Part shown: in pieces, positions 16,785 through 24,432 of the stretch
How positions within the stretch are numbered: position 1 is the stretch's first letter
Layout of the letters: every line of letters starts with the position of its first letter
NCBI GenBank assembly: GCA_024225445.1
Contig: JAAEMP010000018.1
Location: forward strand, 1 to 64,000
DNA length: 64,000 nucleotides
Direction of reading: 5' to 3'
Source of the DNA: Hyphomicrobiales bacterium
GTDB lineage: Bacteria; Pseudomonadota; Alphaproteobacteria; Rhizobiales; Rhizobiaceae
The notes under the pieces: model-generated
Database searches by the model: none
Told to the model about the DNA's origin: nothing
What the model saw: only the letters and a program-made list of their open reading frames with translations
Position numbers and translations under genes: made by a program

Positions 16785-16927
16785 CAGAACACCTTTATTA
16801 TGATCATGCAATCAGGAGCGAAAAGCGACCGGCGCTGGTGCGCCGCCCCCGTGGAGGCCGGGCGTTAGCCCGAATAGCCGTGAGCAAAAAAATTCAAACT
16901 GAATCAAAATAAAGGTATTCTGCTATA
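16780..16927 (+). repeat. 148-bp dispersed TIR element (copy B)
   Basis: Same orientation and ends as copy A; the right terminal repeat has one change (GGTATTCTGC for GGTGTTCTGC). Interior differences are concentrated in hairpin loops or preserve pairing: CGGGC-GTTA-GCCCG instead of GCAA, and ACCGG-CG-CTGGT, where a G-U pair replaces a G-C pair. It supplies the bhcD stop codon and lies between the convergent 3' ends of bhcD and livF, only 13 bp from the latter. Confidence 0.9.
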
Positions 16928-16940
16928 TAAGCATAATGCA

Positions 16941-17642
16941 CTAAATTTCCAGCCATTCCTTGCGAACGTCCTTGTTGCGCTCAAATTCGGCAGAATTTCC
17001 ATCAAAGACGATTTTTCCGTGTCCCATCACATAAACCCTTGAAGATATTTTCAGGGCAATGGTCAACTTTTGCTCAACCAGCAAAATCGAAACACCACGC
17101 CTGGCGATTTGTTCAAGCAGTTCGCCAACTTGCTGGACGATTTTTGGCGCCAGTCCTTCAGTCGGTTCATCAATCATGATGAGTGATGGATCGCCCATCA
17201 AAGTTCGGCAGATGGTCAGCATTTGTTTCTCACCACCCGAAAGCACCGATGCCTCAACATCTGCACGCTCGCGCAAATTTGAAAACAGATCGAACATATC
17301 CTTGATTGACCAGCGACTGTTCACTTCTTTTTGGCCAGGCTTCAAGCCTAATATGAGATTCTGCCTTGTTGTTAATCCGGGAAAAATATCCCGGTTTTCC
17401 GGAACATAACCGATCCCTGCCTGGGCAATTTCAAAAGGTTTTTTACCAACCAGTTCCTGGCCGCGAAACTTCACCGACCCAACCGGCACAACCTCGCCCA
17501 TGATCGCTTTACAGGTGGTTGAACGCCCAACGCCGTTACGCCCCAATAAAGAAACAATTTCACCCTCGCCAATTGACAGGTCCACTCCCTGAAGAATATG
17601 GCTTTTGCCATAATAGGCATGAAGGTCTTTTACTTCGAGCAA
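16941..17642 (-). CDS. livF: ABC transporter ATPase, LivF type
   Basis: Short HAAT-family ATPase of 233 residues. Walker A reads GRNGVGRST, so Arg replaces the usual Lys. The Q-loop is GYVPENRDIFPGL, the signature LSGGEKQ, Walker B SLIMIDEPTEGL, and the switch region LVEQKL, where Gln/Lys stands in place of His as normal for LivF. Arg in Walker A occurs, as far as I recall, in some LivF-like proteins, so it may not abolish function. It is the last gene of a five-gene importer operon. Clean family match; substrate undetermined. Confidence 0.9.
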   Translation of the reverse strand: MLEVKDLHAYYGKSHILQGVDLSIGEGEIVSLLGRNGVGRSTTCKAIMGEVVPVGSVKFRGQELVGKKPFEIAQAGIGYVPENRDIFPGLTTRQNLILGLKPGQKEVNSRWSIKDMFDLFSNLRERADVEASVLSGGEKQMLTICRTLMGDPSLIMIDEPTEGLAPKIVQQVGELLEQIARRGVSILLVEQKLTIALKISSRVYVMGHGKIVFDGNSAEFERNKDVRKEWLEI

Positions 17643-17696
17643 TTGAGTGCCTCTTTTGACTTCTTGTTTGACCGGTAGACCGGATTAAAATCCCAG

Positions 17697-18458
17697 TTAA
17701 TGTTCTGCATCAATAGCGGTTCCAAGATATGCTTCCTGAACATTCACATCAGCGCGTACATTTTCTGGCGTGTCACTGGCAATAATCTGCCCATAAACCA
17801 GCACGGATATCCTGTCCGCCAGATTGAAAACAACTCCCATATCGTGCTCGACCATAACCAGGGTCTTGTCTTCGGTGACACCACGGATCAATTCAACAAT
17901 ATTCTCGGTTTCCGAATGGCTCATCCCTGCAGTGGGTTCATCCAGCATGATAATATCAGCGCCACCGGCAATGGTAATTCCAATTTCCAGAGCACGCTGT
18001 TCTGCATAAGTAAGAACCCCGGCCAATTCATTGCGCCGGTCACTCATATTGATCTGCTCCAGTATTTCATCGGTACGTTCGCTCAATCCTGCCTGACGGT
18101 TTACCAGTGTCCAGAACGAGTATTTGTATCCCATAGTCCACAACAGGCCACAGCGGATATTTTCAAATACCGTCATTTTTGGAAAAATGTTGGTTATCTG
18201 AAAACTGCGGCTGAGCCCGCGACGGTTGATCTCGAAAGGCTTCAGATTTTCAACCGGATCACCGTGCATTTTTATTGTGCCACCACTGACATGAAACTTA
18301 CCGGTAATCAGATTAAATAGTGTGGATTTACCTGCCCCATTGGGTCCGATGATAGCATGGCGCTCACCTTTTTCTATACTCAGATCAACACCTCGGATAA
18401 TCTCGGCAAAACCAAAGTTTTTTCGCAAGCCCTGTAATTCGATTGCAATTTCACTCAC
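17697..18458 (-). CDS. livG: ABC transporter ATPase, LivG type
   Basis: HAAT-family ATPase of 253 residues with canonical Walker A GPNGAGKST, LSRSFQITNIFPKMTV at the Q-loop, LTYAEQRALEIG in the signature position, which is degenerate as usual in LivG, Walker B IIMLDEPTAGM, and the switch His in MVEHDMG. The C-terminal GTAIDAEH tail is typical. It overlaps the livM stop by 4 bases, indicating coupling. It pairs with LivF to energise the LivH/LivM channel. Confidence 0.92.
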   Translation of the reverse strand: MSEIAIELQGLRKNFGFAEIIRGVDLSIEKGERHAIIGPNGAGKSTLFNLITGKFHVSGGTIKMHGDPVENLKPFEINRRGLSRSFQITNIFPKMTVFENIRCGLLWTMGYKYSFWTLVNRQAGLSERTDEILEQINMSDRRNELAGVLTYAEQRALEIGITIAGGADIIMLDEPTAGMSHSETENIVELIRGVTEDKTLVMVEHDMGVVFNLADRISVLVYGQIIASDTPENVRADVNVQEAYLGTAIDAEH

Positions 18459-19747
18459 GATCTGGGCTCCACAAAATTGGCTTCATCCCAGGCTTCCCTC
18501 ACACCCACCGCCAACCGCTTGCACAGCCATCCACTGCCAATGCTCAACACCAGCACGACCAGCCAGAGCAGGATATTATATGAATTGAAACCAAAGCCGA
18601 ACAAGCTCATATGTTCCTCACCAATAGCCGCATGTTTGGCGTGAAAGGCGATCTCCAGCAATGACGAAAATGACAACACGCAAACGATTCCGGGAATTGC
18701 CATGCGCAGATAAGGTTTAACCAGCAGAGATATTTTACCCAGTTGATAGGGCCGCATATGCATGGCAATCAACCCGGTCAGACCGAAAGGAAAAAACATC
18801 ACTGTCAGCAAAAACAGGGTGCCAAGATAAAGTTGCCATATTTCCGTATAAAGGCTGAGAACCGTTTGCAGAAACGTAAACACGATCGCACCTATGATTG
18901 GTCCGACAAAAAACCCAACTCCGCCGAGAAAGGTAATCAGCAGAATGCTGCCCGATGTAGCCAGATTCAGATTTTCCTCGGTCAGGATTTCGAAATTGAT
19001 TGCAAAAATCCCACCGGCTATCCCGGCGAAAAATCCTGAAGCACAAAAGGAAATGAAACGTACATTTCGCTGCGAATAACCTAGAAACTCCGCCCGCTCC
19101 TCGTTGTCTCGTACTGCATTGGCCATCCGCCCCACAGGCGTACGTGAAAAAAGGTACATGGCCAGGGCAGAAATCACCAGCCAGAATGCCGTCAGATAAT
19201 AGACTTCCAGTTGCGAAGCAAAATCCAGACCGAAGGTTTCAGGACCCATGGTCCTGTCACCGCTGATACCTTCCTCGCCACCGAAAAATACAACCACGAT
19301 AATTGAAGAGGCTGCAATCAGTTCACCAACACCCAGAGAAATCATGGCAAACACCGTGCCAGCCCTGCGTGTGGAAAACGTACCAATGATAAGCGCGAAC
19401 ACTAATCCGAAAAGACCGCCGAAAAACGGCAACAGGGGCAAAGGCAGCCACAAGCCATCATATTCGATCATGTTCATCAGATGAACACAGAAAAATCCAC
19501 CCAGTCCCATATAGACGGCATGGCCGAATGACAGCATCCCCCCCTGGCCGAGCAACATGTTATATGCAAGTGCAAAGATGATTGTGATTGCCATCTGGTT
19601 CATGATTGTCAGTGCTGCCCCGGAGGTAAATATCACCGGCAGTAGCGACAAAAACACGATCACAACAAACCATGGCGCAAATTGTGATACTGTTATCAGT
19701 GGATTGGCAATCCGGCTTCCCGCAGAATCCTGTTTGACCACACTCAT
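18455..19747 (-). CDS. livM: Branched-chain-type ABC permease, LivM
   Basis: Permease of 430 residues with about ten hydrophobic segments. Conserved blocks are LAYNMLLGQGGMLSFGHAVYMGLGGF, TRRAGTVFAMISLGVGEL, GRMANAVRDNEERAEFLGY, which is the EAA-like loop, and TFLGGVGFFVGPIIGAIVF. The C-terminus is longer than the usual 320-360 residues, with two or three extra helices (FGFNSYNILLWLVVLVLSIG). Similar tails occur in some alphaproteobacterial LivM proteins. The start overlaps the livH stop by 4 bases. Confidence 0.92.
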   Translation of the reverse strand: MSVVKQDSAGSRIANPLITVSQFAPWFVVIVFLSLLPVIFTSGAALTIMNQMAITIIFALAYNMLLGQGGMLSFGHAVYMGLGGFFCVHLMNMIEYDGLWLPLPLLPFFGGLFGLVFALIIGTFSTRRAGTVFAMISLGVGELIAASSIIVVVFFGGEEGISGDRTMGPETFGLDFASQLEVYYLTAFWLVISALAMYLFSRTPVGRMANAVRDNEERAEFLGYSQRNVRFISFCASGFFAGIAGGIFAINFEILTEENLNLATSGSILLITFLGGVGFFVGPIIGAIVFTFLQTVLSLYTEIWQLYLGTLFLLTVMFFPFGLTGLIAMHMRPYQLGKISLLVKPYLRMAIPGIVCVLSFSSLLEIAFHAKHAAIGEEHMSLFGFGFNSYNILLWLVVLVLSIGSGWLCKRLAVGVREAWDEANFVEPRS

Positions 19748-20700
19748 GTTTCACGCTTTCCAAACAGGCCCTGGGGTCGTATCACCAATACCAGAACCAT
19801 CAGCAGGTAAGGCAAAATCGGGCCTATTTGTGATACGGTCAACGTCCACAAATCCCTCAATGCACTGTCATCAAGATTTACCGGCATTGGGAAACCGACC
19901 GCTACCAGAACATCGCCAATGACGATATTGTAGGAAGCGGCAAAGGTCTGCAGCCAACCAATCAAAAGCGACGCTGCCAGGGCTCCCCAAAGTGAACCAA
20001 GCCCGCCAATAACAATAGTAACAAATACAATACTGCCCAACACCGCAGCCATACCCGGAAAGGTGCCCAGTGTCGGGCCGGCAATAACGCCGGCGACACC
20101 AGCCAATGCTGTGCCAACACCGAACACACCCATAAACACCAGCGGGACATTATGACCCAGATTTTGAACCGTCTCCGGATAGGACAAAGCCGCCTGAATG
20201 ATCAAACCAACGCGGGTGCGTGTCAGTATGTACAACAGCACCAGAAAAATCGCCATCGCCATGAATATCATGAAGACCTTATAGGCGGGAAATCCGTTGC
20301 CGGCGATTGTTAAGGCGGTGAAATTCAGCAAAGCCGGTGGTTCATAGGCCATATGACTCTTGCCCCAGAAGAACTGTACAATTTCCTCAATCAGCAAGGC
20401 CAGGCCAAATGTAAATACCAGTTCCGGCACGTGACCGAATTTGTGCACACGCCTTAATCCATAGCGCTCAACCAGAGCACCTGCCAGGCCTACAATGATT
20501 GGTGCAAGTATGAGACCCGGCCAAAACCCCACATAGGTGCTGATCTGGTAAGCGAAATAGGCACCAAGCATATAGAAGCTTGCATGGGCAAAATTCAGCA
20601 CGCCCATCATTGAAAATATCAGCGTCAAACCGCTGCACAACATGAACAACAGCAAACCGGTGACTAGTCCGTCAAGCAGATTGACGAGTAGCAGAGACAT
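19744..20700 (-). CDS. livH: Branched-chain-type ABC permease, LivH
   Basis: Permease of about 318 residues. It starts MSLLLVNLLDGLVTGLLLFM, then SGLTLIFSMMGVLNFAHASFYMLGAY, the usual LivH block, and GGLGSLWGALAASLLIGWLQ near the C-terminus. The ATG at 20700 is preferred; an upstream in-frame start at 20763 would place coding sequence across the 20735-20767 stem-loop. It forms the membrane channel with LivM. Confidence 0.9.
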   Translation of the reverse strand: MSLLLVNLLDGLVTGLLLFMLCSGLTLIFSMMGVLNFAHASFYMLGAYFAYQISTYVGFWPGLILAPIIVGLAGALVERYGLRRVHKFGHVPELVFTFGLALLIEEIVQFFWGKSHMAYEPPALLNFTALTIAGNGFPAYKVFMIFMAMAIFLVLLYILTRTRVGLIIQAALSYPETVQNLGHNVPLVFMGVFGVGTALAGVAGVIAGPTLGTFPGMAAVLGSIVFVTIVIGGLGSLWGALAASLLIGWLQTFAASYNIVIGDVLVAVGFPMPVNLDDSALRDLWTLTVSQIGPILPYLLMVLVLVIRPQGLFGKRET

Positions 20701-20734
20701 CACTTTGACTCCAGACAAACCGGGGGAAATTTTG

Positions 20735-20767
20735 CGCTGTGCCACCCGGCTTGCGAGTGGCACAGCG
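20735..20767 (-). promoter_or_regulatory. Intercistronic stem-loop after the binding-protein gene
   Basis: Perfect 11-bp stem CGCTGTGCCAC / GTGGCACAGCG with an 11-base loop. It begins 15 bases after the binding-protein stop and ends 35 bases before livH. On the minus strand it is followed by CAAAATTT, not a U-run. Such hairpins after the first, highly needed gene of an importer operon often protect that part of the mRNA; the role here is inferred. Confidence 0.7.
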
Positions 20768-20781
20768 ATTCTCAGACAGGA

Positions 20782-22026
20782 TTATGGGCGTTCCATTTTG
20801 CAGGTGGTGGCGCTGTCCGCCGAAGCCATTTTGACGGTATTTTCAACTTTCAGGCCAAAACCGGAGTTGTCAAAATCATGCGCGACACCCTCGTCGGTAT
20901 GCCCGAAAATATGCACATCCTGTATTGCCTGATGGTCCTTTGCACGCATCAATATTTTGGATCCCCAAATTGAGTCATGCTCCATACCCTCAAGCGCCGT
21001 TCCAACAGCCACCATGTCGGAGGCAGTACCAGCCTTGTCGATTGCCTTGGCCAGCATTTCAATGACGTTGGCTATACGTGGTTGACCAAGATCGTTATCG
21101 GGATATTTCGCTTTATAGGCTTTTGCATATGCGTCCGCACGGTCTGATGCAGGTGGATTGATCTGGCCTTCACCCACTAGTTTCAGGGGACCTTTGCCAT
21201 CTGCTCCGAATATCTTGGTAATGCCGGTTGAGGCTGCATAATAGGTATACATTGGATTTTTAAATCCTGCTGCAATCATCGACTTGCCCAGACCAACCAT
21301 GTCAGAACCCCAGTTACCGGTAATCATTGCATCCGCCCCGGAAGAGATGATTTTACGTGCATATGGCGTAAAATCCTTAACTTTGCCAATTGGATGCAGT
21401 TCGTTACCGACAATTTCTACATCAGGTCTCTTTTGACCCAGATATTTTACGGCGGCGGCGGCAACGGCCTTACCGAAAGAATAATCCTGACCAATAAGAT
21501 AAATCTTCTTGATGTCCTTGTTTGCAGAAATAATATCTGTCAATGCATCCATCTTGATATCAGCATTAGCATCAAAACGGAAATGCCAGAAGTTGCATTT
21601 ATCGTTAGTGAGAGCTGGATCCACCGCAGAATAATTCAGAAACAACACCCGCTTATCCGGATTGCGTTTATTGTGTTTCTTGACCGCAGCCGTGATCGCA
21701 TGCGCCACTCCTGAAGAGTTTCCTTGCGCAATAAACCGAATTCCCTGGTCAATAGCAACCTGTAGCTGGATCAGCGATTCTTTCGGGCTGATCTTGTTGT
21801 CAAACGGCACAATCTCGAATTTGGTACCACCAAGAACACCGCCCGTTTTATTAACAAGTTCCTCTGCAGCAAATCGATACTGGGCCAGACCATCCTGTCC
21901 GGTAGCAGCAAAGCCCCCGGATAGTGGATCGATAAAGGCAATCTTGATGTTATCTGCTGCTATCGCAGTTGATGCGAGCATGCCCGCCATCACCGTGCCT
22001 AATATTATTCCGGTAAGTTTTTTCAA
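20782..22026 (-). CDS. Substrate-binding protein, LivJ/LivK type
   Basis: Type-I periplasmic binding protein of 414 residues. A Sec signal peptide covers residues 1-23 (MKKLTGIILGTVMAGMLAST, cleavage after AIA). Motifs are IAFIDPLSGGFAATGQDGL, GVAHAITAAVKKHN, YLIGQDYSFGKAVAAAAVK and ADAMITGNWGSDMVGLGKS. The start codon is TTG, supported by GGGAGGA 7 bases upstream. This clade of long family-6 binding proteins also serves urea, amide and aromatic importers, so branched-chain amino acids are only one option. It is the first gene of the operon, next to the bhc block. Confidence 0.9.
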   Translation of the reverse strand: MKKLTGIILGTVMAGMLASTAIAADNIKIAFIDPLSGGFAATGQDGLAQYRFAAEELVNKTGGVLGGTKFEIVPFDNKISPKESLIQLQVAIDQGIRFIAQGNSSGVAHAITAAVKKHNKRNPDKRVLFLNYSAVDPALTNDKCNFWHFRFDANADIKMDALTDIISANKDIKKIYLIGQDYSFGKAVAAAAVKYLGQKRPDVEIVGNELHPIGKVKDFTPYARKIISSGADAMITGNWGSDMVGLGKSMIAAGFKNPMYTYYAASTGITKIFGADGKGPLKLVGEGQINPPASDRADAYAKAYKAKYPDNDLGQPRIANVIEMLAKAIDKAGTASDMVAVGTALEGMEHDSIWGSKILMRAKDHQAIQDVHIFGHTDEGVAHDFDNSGFGLKVENTVKMASADSATTCKMERP

Positions 22027-22169
22027 TTTTCTTCCTCCCGAGTTTCTGTAATTTTGTGTGCCTTCATTTTATGTCAACAAATCGATATGTCAAAACTGGG
22101 CACTACAGTTTCATTAAATTGTAATTTTTGACAAATAGCAATTGGGTTTATTGAACTACCGCTACTTGA

Positions 22170-23384
22170 TCATCCTGTAAGAGCTGCATGCACCAGTGCC
22201 TTGAGTTCTGCCCGACAGGCATAGGTGCTTGACGGGATCAATTGGGTAAAGAATATGACGCTCAGCTGTTCTGCCGGATCCAGCCAGAAAAATGTGCTGG
22301 CCAGACCTCCCCAGCTAAAATCCCCGACGGATCCGACAATCCGCGTTCGGGTTGGATCAAGTACCACCGATCCACCAAGTCCAAAACCCATCCCGTCCAT
22401 CGGCATTTCGGCAAACGATTTTGGTCCCATGGATGAAATATCACCGGGCAAATGATTGTGGCGCATGAAAGCCAGTATACGTGGTGAAATCAAACGTGCT
22501 CCATCCAGACTGCCACCCTGTCGAAGCATTTCAATAAACCTGAAATAATCCGCCAGTGTCGAAACCAGCCCTCCGCCGCCAGACAATGTATCGACTTCTC
22601 CCTGGCAAAACATGCTGGAATTGGCGCTATCATATAGACCCAGTTTTACATCTTCGGTTTTGATATAACAATCGGCAAATTTGTCTTGCTGGGATTTTGA
22701 TACGCTAAAGCCAGTATCAACCATACCCAGCGGACCGGTAATTTCCTGCTGGAAATATTCATCCAGTGCCTGACCTGATATTTTTTCCACCAGTGCACCC
22801 AGAATATCCATACCAACTGAATATTCCCAGCGCTTGCCCGGTTGAAAAGCCAGTGGCATTTCAGCCACCTGTTCGACCATCTGCCGGTGACCGCCCAGAT
22901 TCGGAAAAAAATCTATCGCCTTATCCTGATAACCCTGGGCCAGCAGACCAGGATTAAAACTGTAAGTCATGCCACTTGTATGGGTCAGCAACTGATGGAT
23001 TGTCGGTGCGGGTGCAGGTTCATATTGTTCAAGCGAGGTGGCCCCTTCAACAAGGGCACGGCAATTGGAAAATTCAGGTAGAAATCTGTCAATTGGTGCA
23101 TCAAGATGGAACAACCCTCGTTCATGCAATTGCATCACCGCCAGTGAGGTCAATGGTTTGGTCATCGAATAGATACGAACCAGGGTATCCGTTTCAAATG
23201 GCAAATCATCTTCCAGACTTCGCTTGCCAACGGATGACAAATGAGCGATTTCGCCCTTCCTGGCAACCAACACAGAAGAACCGGCAAATTTCCCCTCATC
23301 CACATAACGCTGCATCCAGATATCAATATATTTCAGACGTTCCGGATCAAACCCGACACGGCCCGGGTCAGCAATCACTTCCAT
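22170..23384 (-). CDS. Serine hydrolase, class C beta-lactamase fold
   Basis: 404 residues, beta-lactamase/EstB family. The nucleophile motif S-x-x-K is in YSMTKPLTS near residue 74, the second motif Tyr is in WEYSVGMDILG, and GGLVSTLADYFRF is present. A late FGLGGSV and WGGLASTFFWLDP block replaces the KTG region. There is no obvious signal peptide, which favours a cytoplasmic esterase or amidase over a resistance enzyme. GGAG precedes the ATG. It is transcribed away from the SDR/ligase genes, with a 200-bp gap that may hold divergent promoters. The substrate is unknown. Confidence 0.88.
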   Translation of the reverse strand: MEVIADPGRVGFDPERLKYIDIWMQRYVDEGKFAGSSVLVARKGEIAHLSSVGKRSLEDDLPFETDTLVRIYSMTKPLTSLAVMQLHERGLFHLDAPIDRFLPEFSNCRALVEGATSLEQYEPAPAPTIHQLLTHTSGMTYSFNPGLLAQGYQDKAIDFFPNLGGHRQMVEQVAEMPLAFQPGKRWEYSVGMDILGALVEKISGQALDEYFQQEITGPLGMVDTGFSVSKSQQDKFADCYIKTEDVKLGLYDSANSSMFCQGEVDTLSGGGGLVSTLADYFRFIEMLRQGGSLDGARLISPRILAFMRHNHLPGDISSMGPKSFAEMPMDGMGFGLGGSVVLDPTRTRIVGSVGDFSWGGLASTFFWLDPAEQLSVIFFTQLIPSSTYACRAELKALVHAALTG

Positions 23385-23584
23385 TCAAATTCTCCTGCTC
23401 AAGCTCAATTATTAGCATCACTAATTGTGGTATCAATCAACATTTATTCGCCAGTCATATCAAGCAATCCCATTTCACTGTTATTGATCAAAGTTATCCG
23501 GTTTGCATCCCGACAGACCTGCGACTAGTGTCGATCAGGCCTAGAATCTTGAACCCAATTATAGAACTATAATGGATATCTGTC

Positions 23585-24343
23585 ATGAAGGATAAAAAAT
23601 CTGAGTCTAAACCGGTTGCACTCATAGTAGGAGCGGGTGACTACATTGGCGCAGCTATCGCCAGACGGTTTGCAAAGGGCGGATATGCAGTGTGCGTCGG
23701 ACGACGAAACAAAGACAAGCACCAGCCACTGGTTGATGAAGTCAGGGGCTCTGGTGGAACCATTCATCCTTTTGCCCTGGATGCACGCAATGAAGATCAG
23801 GTGAAAGCGATATTCAGCGAGATTGAAAACAATATCGGCCCTATCAATCTGGTGGTTTGCAATGTCGGAGGCAATGTCAAGTTTCCGATACGTCAAACCA
23901 CCTCAAGAGTGTTTAGAAAAGTCTGGGAAATGGCCTGTTTTGCCGGTTTCCTTTGTGCCCGTGAAGCGGCCGATTACATGGTGCCACGAAAATCGGGCTC
24001 TATATTTTTTACCGGTGCCACGGCAAGTATGCGGGGAGGAAGCGGTTTCTCGGCTTTTGCCAGTGCCAAATTTGGTACCCGCGCCCTGGCTCAATCAATG
24101 GCCCGTGAACTGGGACCGGAGGGTATTCATGTTGCCCATCTGATCATTGATGCCGGTGTGGATACAAAATGGGTGAGAGATCGCATTCGTGAAGCTTCCG
24201 GCGAATACGGACTTGCCGGTCTCCATCCAGATCAACTGGTGAAGCCTGATGCGATCGCGCAAACCTACTGGCAACTCCACCATCAACACCCCAGTTGCTG
24301 GACCCAGGAACTGGATGTACGACCATTTATGGAACCCTGGTAG
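23585..24343 (+). CDS. Atypical SDR-family protein
   Basis: 252 residues with a Rossmann start VGAGDYIGAAIARRFAKGGYAVCVGRRN. The NNAG position reads CNVGGN. The active-site region GFSAFASAKFGTRALAQSMARELGPEG has Phe where classical SDRs have the catalytic Tyr, although the Lys is kept. Subfamilies with F-A-S-A-K exist, and may act without the Tyr or on other chemistry. HLIIDAGVDTKWVRDRI follows. It is the first of three co-directional genes with an acyl-CoA ligase and an MDR reductase. Confidence 0.85.
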   Translation: MKDKKSESKPVALIVGAGDYIGAAIARRFAKGGYAVCVGRRNKDKHQPLVDEVRGSGGTIHPFALDARNEDQVKAIFSEIENNIGPINLVVCNVGGNVKFPIRQTTSRVFRKVWEMACFAGFLCAREAADYMVPRKSGSIFFTGATASMRGGSGFSAFASAKFGTRALAQSMARELGPEGIHVAHLIIDAGVDTKWVRDRIREASGEYGLAGLHPDQLVKPDAIAQTYWQLHHQHPSCWTQELDVRPFMEPW

Positions 24344-24432
24344 ACAGATAATATGCTGCCATTGACGTTGCCGGTTCTCTGCGGCATGAAATAACAATCT
24401 TTATCAGAACAGGTAGCTTTCTCTAAATCCAG

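Noticed and set aside
22070-22135. Distant inverted repeat GTCAAAA / TTTTTGAC upstream of the LivJ-type gene
   Set aside because: Arms of 7 bases about 31 bases apart in A+T-rich DNA are expected by chance.
22170-23384. Antibiotic-resistance beta-lactamase
   Set aside because: It has the fold motifs SxxK and YxV, but no signal peptide and no clear KTG; an esterase/amidase of the EstB type is more likely.
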